The position numbers were made by a program, and so were the translations under genes. 39,244 nucleotides of DNA from Methylobacter tundripaludum (GTDB lineage: Bacteria > Pseudomonadota > Gammaproteobacteria > Methylococcales > Methylomonadaceae), in the NCBI RefSeq assembly GCF_002934365.1, contig NZ_PTIY01000020.1, forward strand, positions 1-39,244, given 5' to 3'. Shown piece by piece: positions 1 through 7,396 of the stretch (its first letter is position 1; each line of letters starts with the position of its first letter). A model generated the notes under the pieces. It saw only the letters and a list, made by a program, of their open reading frames with translations, searched no databases and was not told where the DNA came from.

Positions 1-97
1 TTTAGCCTTTAGCCTTTAGCCTTTAGCCTTTAGCCTTTAGCCTTTAGCCTTTAGCCTTTAGCCTTTAGCCTTTAGCCTTTAGCCTTTAGCCTTTAGC
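1..97. repeat. TTTAGCC heptamer tandem array
   Basis: Thirteen perfect copies of TTTAGCC followed by a partial copy run from the window edge, so the true left end is not visible. The array overlaps the last codons of the SulP transporter gene: the TAA stop (93-95, minus) and part of the final Ser codon lie in the last repeat unit. Degenerate versions of the same unit, TTTAGCC, TTTCGCC or TTTGCCC, recur at 1828-1911 and 4832-4904. This is a microsatellite-like array that could change copy number by slippage. A function is not evident. Confidence 0.95.
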
Positions 98-1814
98 TCA
101 GCTCCCTGACCGCATCTTCGGTATGGAAAAACACCTTGCCGGGTTTCAGTTGCCTGAGAAAGTCGGTTTTTTCAAGCTTATCGAGCACCGGACCTTTTGC
201 TTCCGAGATATGCAGGGTTATTTTCGATGCCTGCAAGCTATGGTTCAGGTTTTCCAGCACTTCCAGCGCCGTGCTGTCTATGTCGCTGACTGAGGTAAAA
301 ATAAGGATGATATGCCGGATGTCCGGCTGCCGCCTTAACTCCGATTTGATGAACTCCTCAATATAATTGATATTGGCAAAGGTGATGTTTTCATCGACAC
401 GCAGCAACAACAGGCGAGGCCAGGTTTCCACATTATGGCGTTTGATATTGCGGTAATGCCCGGTGCCGGGTATGCGCCCGACCACGGCGATATGCGGGTG
501 GCTGGCTTTGCGCAAGTGGCTGACCAAGGTCAGCATAATGCCCAAGGTGATGCCTTCTTCAATGCCGTAGAGCAATACGCCCAGCAAGGTGGCGGCTTCG
601 GCGATGCCGTCGCCGCGGTCATAGCGCCAAGTGTGGACAATGTCGGATAGTTTTACCAAAGGGATGATGGCGACCAGAATGATCGCAGCCAGCGCCGCTT
701 TGGGGATGTTTTCAAACCATGGGCTAAAGAAGATGACGGCCAAGGCGAGAATACCGGCGGCTATCAGCATGGCCATCTGGGTGCGCGCACCGGCGGAAAA
801 ATTGACCATCGTGCGGCTAAAGCCTCCGGCAACCGGCATTCCTCCTGAAATGGCGGCGGTCAGGTTCGCTATGCCCAACGCAATCAATTCCTGATTAGGG
901 ATGATTTTTTCGCCCCTGAAATTGGCGGTGACCTTGGCAATGGCTACGCTTTCCACGTAGGCAATCAAGGTGATAAAGCCGGAATAGGGCAGCAAAATGT
1001 ACCATTTTTCAATGGGGGAGAAATCAAGGTTCAATGCCGGAAAACCTGATGGGACTTGGCCGACAACGGTCACATGGCCGGTTAGGTCAAAATAATCGAC
1101 TGCCAGGGTTGTCACGATGATAGTCAATAACGGCCCGCATTTACTTATTGCAGTGATCAGGGATGCTTGCATGCCGATATTTTTAAGCATGGCGACCAGC
1201 GGCTTGCCGAAAAATATCAGCAAGCTCAGTGCGGTGAGGCCGATTAATAGGGCGGCCGGGACGAAGCCTGAAAAATAATGGCCGTAGCAGGCCGCATCAA
1301 CGCCGCATGACGGCGTTTTTAAGCCGAACAGATGCGGTAATTGATTGCCGATAATCAATAAAGACGCGCCGCTGGTAAAGCCGGTCAGCACCGGATGGCT
1401 GATGAAGTTTACCAGTCCGCCCATGCGCAAGACCGCCATCAGTAACAGGATGATTCCGCTTTCCGCCGACAGGATAAGCGCACTTTGTACCGGATTGCCC
1501 ATCGCGGCGACTTCCGGCGCGGTTAACGCCCCGGCAATCATGATCGCGGCAATTGAGGCGGGGCCGACCGACAGGGTACGGCTGGTGCCGAGCAGGGCGT
1601 AAAGCACCGGCGGCAGGATGCTGGCATAGAGCCCGAGCTGAGGCGGCAGTCCTGCCAGGATCGCGTAAGCAATGCCTTGCGGCACCAGCAAAATGGCGGT
1701 GATGATGCCGGCGAACAAGTCGCTGTTAAATTCCTGGCGGGTGTAGGTTTTTAGCCAGCCTATAATCGGAAATAACCGGGTTAATCGTGAGTTATCGGAT
1801 TTTGAATACGGCAT
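93..1814 (-). CDS. SulP family anion transporter with STAS domain
   Basis: This inner-membrane transporter carries sulfate or a related anion, such as sulfite or bicarbonate; the substrate cannot be read from sequence. The N-terminal three quarters is a run of hydrophobic helices with the SulP signatures around VPQGIAYA and the GLYAS segment. The last ~110 residues form a STAS domain containing the DSTAL loop. I place the start at the ATG at 1814 (573 aa). The longer frame opens with a TTG at 1874 and its first 20 codons only translate a heptamer repeat, so that extension is probably not protein. The gene is last in the operon behind sqr, 106 bp downstream of its stop. That context suggests export of sulfite or sulfate produced by sulfide oxidation, which is inference. 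Neither candidate start has a clear Shine-Dalgarno sequence. Confidence 0.85.
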   Translation of the reverse strand: MPYSKSDNSRLTRLFPIIGWLKTYTRQEFNSDLFAGIITAILLVPQGIAYAILAGLPPQLGLYASILPPVLYALLGTSRTLSVGPASIAAIMIAGALTAPEVAAMGNPVQSALILSAESGIILLLMAVLRMGGLVNFISHPVLTGFTSGASLLIIGNQLPHLFGLKTPSCGVDAACYGHYFSGFVPAALLIGLTALSLLIFFGKPLVAMLKNIGMQASLITAISKCGPLLTIIVTTLAVDYFDLTGHVTVVGQVPSGFPALNLDFSPIEKWYILLPYSGFITLIAYVESVAIAKVTANFRGEKIIPNQELIALGIANLTAAISGGMPVAGGFSRTMVNFSAGARTQMAMLIAAGILALAVIFFSPWFENIPKAALAAIILVAIIPLVKLSDIVHTWRYDRGDGIAEAATLLGVLLYGIEEGITLGIMLTLVSHLRKASHPHIAVVGRIPGTGHYRNIKRHNVETWPRLLLLRVDENITFANINYIEEFIKSELRRQPDIRHIILIFTSVSDIDSTALEVLENLNHSLQASKITLHISEAKGPVLDKLEKTDFLRQLKPGKVFFHTEDAVRELS

Positions 1815-1827
1815 GGAGGAAGTAAAT

Positions 1828-1911
1828 GGCAAAGGGCTAAAGGCAAAGGGCGAAAGGAGAAGCGTAGGGTCCAAAGCGGTTGTATTCGCCTTTTGTCTTT
1901 CGCCTTTCGCC
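1828..1911 (-). repeat. imperfect inverted heptamer repeat between sqr and sulP
   Basis: GGCAAAGGGCTAAAGGC-type units (1828-1857) face TCGCC/TTTCGCC units (1886-1911) in opposite orientation. The leftward transcript leaving sqr can therefore fold into an imperfect stem with a ~28-nt loop. The stem lies just upstream of the preferred sulP start codon. It could modulate sulP translation, stabilise the upstream mRNA, or simply be a dispersed repeat. Confidence 0.6.
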
Positions 1912-1920
1912 GATTAAAAT

Positions 1921-3174
1921 TTAATCTTCTTTCAAAAACTTTTTGGCATAGCATTCCAGATGAGGAATGTCGATGCGGTAGCCTTTGATCATCAAATGCC
2001 AGTACAGCCACGGAAAGCCGGTGGTTTTGCCCCACCACCAGATCCAGCGGTTTTCCCTGGGGTCCAGCAACGGGAAAGACGGCGTTACTTTGCCGTCGTA
2101 GGAAAACTCGGCCAGCATGACCGTATTCAGCGAGGTGGTCAGCGGGCAGGAGCCGTAACCGTCATAGCCTTCCCGGACATCGTTGCTGTTGCGCAGGCTC
2201 AGAATATTGTCAACGACGACAGGAACCTGCTTGCGCACCGCTGCGGCGGTTTTGGCGTTGCTGGTTGCAGCTGCATCGCCCAAGCCGAAAATATTGCCGT
2301 ATTTGTTGTGTTGCAGGGTTTTGGGATTGACATCTATCCAACCGGCGGCATTGGCCAGCGGGCTTTTTTTGATGAAATCCGGCGCGCTTTGCGGCGGCGT
2401 AACATGAATCATGTCGAACGCTTTGGCGATGCGCTGCTTGTTGCCTTCGCCGTCGGTGACTTCAAAGGTGGCGGTTTTGGCCGGGCCGTCAATCGCAACC
2501 AGGTTGTGGTTGAAGTTGGTTTTTATGCCGTAGTCCGCAACGACTTTGCTTAAGGCTTTGGCGAAAAACGGCACGCCGAAAATGCCCGGTCCGGCATTTA
2601 AAAATTCAATATTGAATTTGTCCAGCGTGCCTCTTTTACGGAAACGGTCTGCGGCCAGGTACATGATTTTTTGCGGCGCGCCCGCGCATTTGATCGGCAT
2701 CGGCGGCTGGGTGAACAGCGCCGTGCCTTCTTTAATATTTTGGATGCATTCCCAGGTGTATTCCACGGTCTCGGCGGAATAATTGCTGCAAACATTGTTT
2801 TTGTTCAGTGTTTCTTTCAGGCCTTCGATTTTGTCCCAATCCAGTTGCAGGCCGGGGCAGACGACCAGGTAGTCGTAGCTGATCGTATCGCCGGAACGCA
2901 GGCTGACGCTGTTGCCGTCCGGCTGAAAGGTCTCGGCGTAATCCTTGATCCAGGTGACGCTCGGATGGATCAAGTCGGCCTCATTGCGCGTGGTTTGTTT
3001 CATGGTATACGCGCCGCCGCCGATAATCGTGAAGCCCGGCTGGTAATAGTGGACTTCGGACGGTTCAACGATCGCAATATCGATGTCGGCGTTTTGGCGA
3101 CGCATGTTGTTGGCGACGGAAACGCCGGCGGCGCCTCCGCCGATAATCAGTAAGATATGGTGTTGGGTTGTCAT
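1921..3174 (-). CDS. sqr: sulfide:quinone oxidoreductase, mitochondrial-type
   Basis: This FAD flavoprotein oxidises sulfide, passes electrons to the quinone pool and leaves sulfur as a persulfide. It is peripheral on the inner membrane. The protein (417 aa) begins with the FAD-binding GGGAAG motif (residues 12-17). The second FAD motif (NIFGLGDAAA) is near 294-303. The two redox cysteines of this family are present, C163 in KCAGAPQK and C343 in GSCPL, matching the pair used by the eukaryotic-type enzyme. The C-terminus has a Trp-rich amphipathic stretch (RWIWWWGKTTGFPWLYW) suited to membrane contact. A GAGAGGAAT ribosome site precedes the ATG. It is third in the operon after the persulfide dioxygenase and CZB genes, so its product sulfane sulfur would feed the dioxygenase. 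Confidence 0.94.
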   Translation of the reverse strand: MTTQHHILLIIGGGAAGVSVANNMRRQNADIDIAIVEPSEVHYYQPGFTIIGGGAYTMKQTTRNEADLIHPSVTWIKDYAETFQPDGNSVSLRSGDTISYDYLVVCPGLQLDWDKIEGLKETLNKNNVCSNYSAETVEYTWECIQNIKEGTALFTQPPMPIKCAGAPQKIMYLAADRFRKRGTLDKFNIEFLNAGPGIFGVPFFAKALSKVVADYGIKTNFNHNLVAIDGPAKTATFEVTDGEGNKQRIAKAFDMIHVTPPQSAPDFIKKSPLANAAGWIDVNPKTLQHNKYGNIFGLGDAAATSNAKTAAAVRKQVPVVVDNILSLRNSNDVREGYDGYGSCPLTTSLNTVMLAEFSYDGKVTPSFPLLDPRENRWIWWWGKTTGFPWLYWHLMIKGYRIDIPHLECYAKKFLKED

Positions 3175-3268
3175 AAATTCCTCTCAGGCATGTAGTTATT
3201 GGAAAATTCCGGTGCATGGCAAAAAGTTGTAAAGCACTGCATTGTCGCCATACCCTTTTTTCTCTTTA

Positions 3269-3619
3269 TTAAGCGGCTTCTTTTTTAAGGCGCATCAGTG
3301 CAATCCCGACTTCACCGGATACAGTGGTAAAAGCCGAACCGCCATCCAGCATTGTCTCTGCTTCGGTGTATTTTTTTGCATTAATGGCTGATGCCACTTT
3401 CCCAGCTTCAACGTGAAACGCGGCGTGTTTGTTTAAAACTGTTGCATAACTCGGTAAAGTGCTGCATTGAGTCTTACCTTCCTCATGCAGCCATTTGCCG
3501 AGGTCGCAACAATTGTCCTTGCTAATGGTTACGGAATCCATTTGTTCTTGCTTGGATATAGCGGTACGGAATTTTACTTTCCAGTCCATGTGTTTTTGAA
3601 TTGCACTATCTAAATTCAT
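3269..3619 (-). CDS. stand-alone CZB (chemoreceptor zinc-binding) domain protein
   Basis: The gene encodes a 116-aa soluble protein made almost entirely of one CZB domain. The zinc-binding pattern is visible: H10 in KHMDWK, the C37/C38 pair in NCCDLGKW (C38 fits the family CxLGxW motif), and H65 and H69 in NKHAAFH. CZB domains usually sit at the ends of chemoreceptors or diguanylate cyclases, where the zinc-Cys site reacts with oxidants such as hypochlorous acid. Here there is no output domain. The gene sits between the persulfide dioxygenase and sqr, 36 bp after the former, with a strong AAGGAAAA ribosome site. A role as a zinc- or thiol-based sensor or protective partner in sulfide oxidation is inference. 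Confidence 0.85.
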   Translation of the reverse strand: MNLDSAIQKHMDWKVKFRTAISKQEQMDSVTISKDNCCDLGKWLHEEGKTQCSTLPSYATVLNKHAAFHVEAGKVASAINAKKYTEAETMLDGGSAFTTVSGEVGIALMRLKKEAA

Positions 3620-3655
3620 TATTTTTCCTTTTTTGTTAGCGTTTATCGACTGAGT

Positions 3656-4768
3656 TTATTTGCTGCCCTGACTGACAAAATACGGGTTCTTTTTCCAGGC
3701 TTCAAATCCGCCGGCCATAGACAGTACATTAGTGTAACCCAGTTGCTGTAAGGTCTGCGCCGCCAGTGCCGAGCGGTTGCCCAGACGGCAGTAAATCAGC
3801 ACAGCTTTCGACTTGTCGGCCAGTTCGGGCAGGCTGCCTATTTTGAATTCCAGCATGCCGCGCGGCAACAGTATGGCTCCGTCAATGTGTCCTGCCGCGT
3901 ATTCGCTTTCTTCGCGGGTATCGATCAGCACAATATTACCTTCCGCAAGCAGCTGTTTCGATTTGGCGACATCGATTTCGACAATACGTTGCTTGGCCGC
4001 ATCGACCATATCTTCGGTTTTTGTCGTGGCGCGGACAGGCAGCGTTTCGTCCCTGAGCGTCACCGCATCCTGGCGCTCGTTCTCATCCAGGCCGCAATAA
4101 CGGTTGGCGGGCACCGCTTCATCGATCAGCCGGGGTTTGGGCAAGTTCAGGTTGTTCATGATCTCGATAAACTGCTCGCGGGTCTTGCCTGCCAGACGGG
4201 GGTTAGTCGTGCGCTCCTGCTTGATGCTGCTGACCCAGCGTTGTTGGTAATCGTGGCCCGGATAAACCAGCGTTTCATCCGGCAGGGTGAACAGACGTTG
4301 GGTGATGCAATCATAAAGCGCACCGGCGTCGCCGCCCTGGAAATCGGTGCGTCCGCAACCGCCGATCAACAACGAATCGCCGGTAAACACGCGGTCGCGC
4401 CATAGGAAGGAGATGCTGCCGCGCGTATGGCCCGGCGTGGCGATGACCTTGATCTGTTCGTCGCCTGCGAATTTGAAAATATCGCCGTCCTGGATTTGAA
4501 TGTCGGCCGATTCCGCGCCGCACAGCCCGCTGACGCCGGTTTGAGCGCCGAGGCGTTGACGCAGCAGGCCGCTGGCGGTGATGTGGTCGGCATGAACATG
4601 CGTTTCCAGGGTGTATTTCAGTTGCAGGCCGTGTGTGTTCAGCAGGTCAATGTATTCATCGATATGGGTGTTGACCGGATCAATCAGGACGGCGTCTTTA
4701 CTGACCTGATCGGCAATTAAGTAAGTGTAGGTCCAGGTTTCCTGGTCGAATAGTTGTTTGAATAGCAT
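3656..4768 (-). CDS. persulfide dioxygenase-rhodanese fusion
   Basis: This enzyme is expected to oxidise glutathione persulfide to sulfite and to exchange sulfane sulfur through its second domain. Residues 1-~240 form a metallo-beta-lactamase fold of the ETHE1 type, with the H57-x-H59-x-D61-H62 motif, H114 (TPGHT), D131 (FTGDS) and H172 (PGHDY). Residues ~250-365 are a rhodanese domain with active-site C327 in the loop CRLGNRS. Such fusions occur in bacterial sulfide-oxidation clusters next to sqr. The gene is first in the leftward operon, 27 nt or so from the predicted transcription start of a sigma-54 promoter. A GGAG ribosome site precedes the ATG. Length (370 aa) fits an intact two-domain protein. 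Confidence 0.93.
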   Translation of the reverse strand: MLFKQLFDQETWTYTYLIADQVSKDAVLIDPVNTHIDEYIDLLNTHGLQLKYTLETHVHADHITASGLLRQRLGAQTGVSGLCGAESADIQIQDGDIFKFAGDEQIKVIATPGHTRGSISFLWRDRVFTGDSLLIGGCGRTDFQGGDAGALYDCITQRLFTLPDETLVYPGHDYQQRWVSSIKQERTTNPRLAGKTREQFIEIMNNLNLPKPRLIDEAVPANRYCGLDENERQDAVTLRDETLPVRATTKTEDMVDAAKQRIVEIDVAKSKQLLAEGNIVLIDTREESEYAAGHIDGAILLPRGMLEFKIGSLPELADKSKAVLIYCRLGNRSALAAQTLQQLGYTNVLSMAGGFEAWKKNPYFVSQGSK

Positions 4769-4805
4769 GGTGGATCTCCGGGGTTAGGGGGTATGCCTGG
4801 GTTAT

Positions 4806-4821
4806 AGCAAGGCCCGTGCCA
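4806..4821 (-). promoter_or_regulatory. sigma-54 (-24/-12) promoter for the sulfide-oxidation operon
   Basis: Read on the minus strand this is TGGCACGGGCCTTGCT, which matches the sigma-54 consensus TGGCACG-N4-TTGCT at every fixed position, with the GG and GC dinucleotides at the proper spacing. Transcription would start near 4795, leaving a short leader before the dioxygenase ATG at 4768. The divergent gene encodes a sigma-54 activator, which supports a real promoter. Confidence 0.92.
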
Positions 4822-4831
4822 AAAGATTAAG

Positions 4832-4904
4832 ACAAAGGGCAAAGGGCTAAAGGCAAAGGGCGCATAGCTACAGTGCGCGTCTTTCGCCTTTAGCCTTGTG
4901 TCTT
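4832..4904. repeat. heptamer-based inverted repeat between enhancer and promoter
   Basis: The left arm (4832-4863) carries AAAGGGCTAAAGGC-type units. The right arm (4875-4904) carries GTCTTTCGCCTTTAGCC-type units. They pair over about 20 bp with a few mismatches around a loop of about 11 nt. It belongs to the same repeat family as 1-97 and 1828-1911. It occupies the space between the sigma-54 promoter and the TGAAACA boxes, where DNA looping by an activator would occur. Confidence 0.75.
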
Positions 4905-4910
4905 TTATCT

Positions 4911-4968
4911 GTTTCATATATTGTTTCAGTGAAACATTTATTCGATTCATTGAAACATCTATGAAACA
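4911..4968. promoter_or_regulatory. TGAAACA palindrome and half-sites, probable FisR-like binding region
   Basis: A perfect 15-bp palindrome, TGTTTCAGTGAAACA, spans 4922-4936. Further half-sites are GTTTCA at 4911, TGAAAC at 4951 and TGAAAC at 4962, the last overlapping the regulator's own ATG. The palindrome lies about 100 bp upstream of the -24 element of the divergent promoter, a usual distance for a sigma-54 enhancer. It also sits at the start of the regulator gene, so autoregulation is likely. Binding by the adjacent regulator is inferred from position and symmetry. Confidence 0.72.
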
Positions 4969-6310
4969 ATTTTCCGAATCATTGCCAGACTGGCTGGCGC
5001 ACCAGCCGCTGCAACCGTTATTTCTAAAGCTGCTGGGCCTTTGCGATGGCACGGGTCTCTATATCGTCGATCGGGACCAACGGGTTGTTCACTGGAGCCA
5101 AGGCGCGGAGCAGTTGTCGGGATTAAAAGCCGCGGACGTCACAGGCCATCCCTGTTTGCAAGAATACGCCATTACCGAGGCCGGCGACCATAAAAAACAA
5201 CGCATACAATCGTTTAAGACCGATGGGCGGCGCGTTGAGCTGAGAAAAATAGCCCGGGTTCTGTATGACCGGCAGGGAGCTTTTTCCGGCGGCTTGGGGC
5301 TGCTGCTTCCGGTTTCGGAACAACCGGAGAATGCCGCTTTGCCGAAGACCTCGAGCGAGGCGGAGGAGTCCGAAAAACAGGGGTTTCATGGATTGCTAAG
5401 CCGCACGCCGGCGATGCAGGCGGTTTTCCAGATTATTCAAAATGCGGCGGAAACCGAAGCCACGGTATTGGTCAGGGGCGAGAGCGGTTCCGGCAAGGAA
5501 CTGGTCGCCAAGGCCATTCACGGCCTGAGCGCCCGCCGCAACGCGCCTTTCCTGGCGATCAATTGCGCGGCCTTGTCCAGCAGCCTGCTGGACAGCGAGT
5601 TGTTCGGCCATGTGCGCGGCGCGTTTACCGGCGCGGTCAAGGATCATAGCGGCCTGTTTCAGCGCGCGCACGGCGGAACCCTGTTTCTGGATGAAGTGGC
5701 CGAACTGCCGCTGGAATTGCAGGCCAAGCTGCTTCGGGTCATACAGGAAAGAAACTTTATCCCGGTCGGCGGCGACCGTTCGATCGATGTCGACGTGCGC
5801 ATCGTCGCCGCGACCCATCGCTCATTACGGGAGGAAGTCAAAATGGGGCGTTTCCGAGAAGACCTGATGTACCGGCTCAGGGTTGTGCCGATATTTATTC
5901 CGCCGTTACGGGAACGCCGGGAAGACATAAGCTTGCTGATCTGGCATTTTATCCGGCAGCATAATGCGGCCAATTTCAGGACTATAGAAAAAATCGATCC
6001 GCAAGCGATGAAGACTTTGCTGGACTACACATGGCCTGGGAATGTCCGGGAGCTGCATAATGTCGTGGAATATGCGTTTGCGGTAGGCAGAGGGGCGACT
6101 TTGCGCTGTTCTGAATTACCCCCCGAGTTTAGGGAGCCGCGTACCGCGGCGGCCCAAGTTACGCAGAATTCGCCGCTGTCGGAGGCGGAAGAATCTGCTG
6201 CGATCCGTCAGGCGTTGGAACAAAGCAATGGCAAGGTTAGCAGCGCCGCCGGTTCGCTGGGTATGAGCCGGGCTACGTTCTGGCGCAAACGCAAGGTTTA
6301 CGGGATTTAA
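4961..6310 (+). CDS. sigma-54-dependent activator, FisR-like
   Basis: The protein is a 449-aa enhancer-binding activator of sigma-54 RNA polymerase. Residues ~20-118 form a PAS-like sensor with cysteines C28 and C65. The AAA+ domain follows with Walker A GESGSGKE (173-180), the sigma-54 contact loop GAFTGA (220-225) and Walker B LFLDE (241-245). A Fis-type helix-turn-helix closes the protein ([17 protein letters not shown]). I chose the ATG at 4961 because the 21 upstream in-frame codons run through the TGAAACA operator array and look non-coding. It lacks a receiver domain, so it senses a signal directly. Divergence from an sqr/persulfide-dioxygenase operon with a sigma-54 promoter matches the FisR sulfide-response regulators. 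Reactive-sulfur sensing through its cysteines is inference. Confidence 0.88.
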   Translation: MKQFSESLPDWLAHQPLQPLFLKLLGLCDGTGLYIVDRDQRVVHWSQGAEQLSGLKAADVTGHPCLQEYAITEAGDHKKQRIQSFKTDGRRVELRKIARVLYDRQGAFSGGLGLLLPVSEQPENAALPKTSSEAEESEKQGFHGLLSRTPAMQAVFQIIQNAAETEATVLVRGESGSGKELVAKAIHGLSARRNAPFLAINCAALSSSLLDSELFGHVRGAFTGAVKDHSGLFQRAHGGTLFLDEVAELPLELQAKLLRVIQERNFIPVGGDRSIDVDVRIVAATHRSLREEVKMGRFREDLMYRLRVVPIFIPPLRERREDISLLIWHFIRQHNAANFRTIEKIDPQAMKTLLDYTWPGNVRELHNVVEYAFAVGRGATLRCSELPPEFREPRTAAAQVTQNSPLSEAEESAAIRQALEQSNGKVSSAAGSLGMSRATFWRKRKVYGI

Positions 6311-6453
6311 AATTAGACAGCACGAACCGCTTTCACCGCTTCCAACTGCGTTTTTAAGATGCATGCAGTTACGCTGTGATCGCGATAAAATGACTTCAGG
6401 CATCATGCCGAGCGATTTTATAACCAGCAATTTCCATTCCTTAGTTGCAATAG

Positions 6454-6479
6454 CGCAGAACTGTCGATAAAGTTCTGCG
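6454..6479. terminator. 9-bp stem hairpin, possible terminator or operator
   Basis: CGCAGAACT (6454-6462) and AGTTCTGCG (6471-6479) form a perfect 9-bp stem with an 8-nt loop. It lies 144 bp downstream of the activator gene and 45 bp before the pentapeptide-repeat gene. No T-run follows, so intrinsic termination is not assured. The rest of 6311-6523 shows nothing else I can name. Confidence 0.4.
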
Positions 6480-6523
6480 GAATATTTCCTAATTCCATGA
6501 ATTCACCAAGAGGGTATCTGTAC

Positions 6524-7300
6524 ATGAAAATCCATTTTTACTGTTTGGGCCTGTTAGCCGCATTGTTTTGCCTGCCGGCATCTGCGGCTGACCTTAGTCG
6601 GTCGGCGGTACAACAGCATTTGGTCAAGGCGGACAAAAGCCATCCGGCAAAGCTGCGCCGGAAAGATCTTCGGGGCGTGGATCTGTCCGGCCTGGATTTC
6701 AGGAATGCCGACCTGTGGGGCTCGGATTTGCGCAACGCCAATTTAAGCAACAGCGATTTGTCCGGCTTGAACCTGGATTTAACGGTGATGACCAAAGTTA
6801 ATCTTTCCGGCGCAAACTTGTCCAATACCAGTATTTTCGGCGTACACATGGGCGGGGCTAACTTGAGCAAAAGCAACCTGACCGGCAGCCGCTTTATCGC
6901 CAATCTGGACCGATCTAATCTTAGCCATGCCAATCTGTCTCATGCCAATTGGGGCGTCGATATGAAGAACCAGCCGATGGGCTTGATGCGGGTCAGCCTG
7001 AATAATGTCGATTTATCGGGCGCCGATCTGTCCGACGCCAACCTGAACCGTGCGTTGATGCGCCATGCCAATCTGTCCGGGAGCATCTTGAAAAACACGG
7101 TGCTGTTCGGTGCCGATCTTTCCGGCGCCAATTTGACCGATGCCGACTTGTCGGGCGCGGATTTATCCGAAACCAAATTGGAGGATGCTGATTTTACCGG
7201 CGCTAACGTGGCAGGCACCCGGTTTGGCGGCATTAAGGATAAGTCGGTTTTGAAGGGGCTGATTTCCAGCAAGAATCTTGAAGCGGCTATTTTTGATTGA
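6524..7300 (+). CDS. exported pentapeptide-repeat protein
   Basis: The protein (258 aa) starts with a classical signal peptide (KIHFYCLGLLAALFCLPASA, probable cleavage after ASA). It is followed by a long run of A(D/N)LSx pentapeptide repeats, which fold into a right-handed quadrilateral beta helix. Repeats run from about residue 45 to the C-terminus, with an interruption of about 20 residues (GVDMKNQPMGLMRVSL) in the middle. The ATG at 6524 has an AGAGGG ribosome site. The ATG nine codons upstream has none and would bury the signal peptide. Export to the periplasm or surface is predicted. No catalytic motif is visible and its role is unknown. A quinolone-resistance type role is unlikely for an exported protein. 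Confidence 0.85.
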   Translation: MKIHFYCLGLLAALFCLPASAADLSRSAVQQHLVKADKSHPAKLRRKDLRGVDLSGLDFRNADLWGSDLRNANLSNSDLSGLNLDLTVMTKVNLSGANLSNTSIFGVHMGGANLSKSNLTGSRFIANLDRSNLSHANLSHANWGVDMKNQPMGLMRVSLNNVDLSGADLSDANLNRALMRHANLSGSILKNTVLFGADLSGANLTDADLSGADLSETKLEDADFTGANVAGTRFGGIKDKSVLKGLISSKNLEAAIFD

Positions 7301-7330
7301 TTCTGATAACGGGGATTAAATAGCCTTTAA

Positions 7331-7377
7331 TTCACCATGAAGACACGAAGTTTTCTCTTCGTGAACTTCGTGGTGAA
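7331..7377. terminator. inverted repeat between convergent genes, probable bidirectional terminator
   Basis: TTCACCA-TGAAGACACGAAG and CTTCGTG-AACTTCGTGGTGAA arms face each other around a short T-rich loop. The element lies between two converging genes. It belongs to the family of CACGAAG-rich inverted repeats scattered in many proteobacterial genomes. A related element is at 26101-26150. Confidence 0.55.
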
Positions 7378-7396
7378 ATGCTTTTTCCAGGATCAT

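Noticed and set aside
1-97. CRISPR array
   Set aside because: Units are 7 bp, contiguous and without spacers, so this is a simple tandem repeat.
1815-1874. N-terminal extension of SulP from a TTG start
   Set aside because: The codons only translate a heptamer repeat, and the family N-terminus begins after the ATG at 1814.
2671-3153. 160-codon plus-strand reading frame opposite sqr
   Set aside because: It is antisense to a clear SQR gene and its translation shows no family pattern, so it is a shadow frame.
4898-4960. 21-residue N-terminal extension of the FisR-like activator
   Set aside because: The stretch runs through the TGAAACA operator array and lacks a ribosome site; the ATG at 4961 is better.
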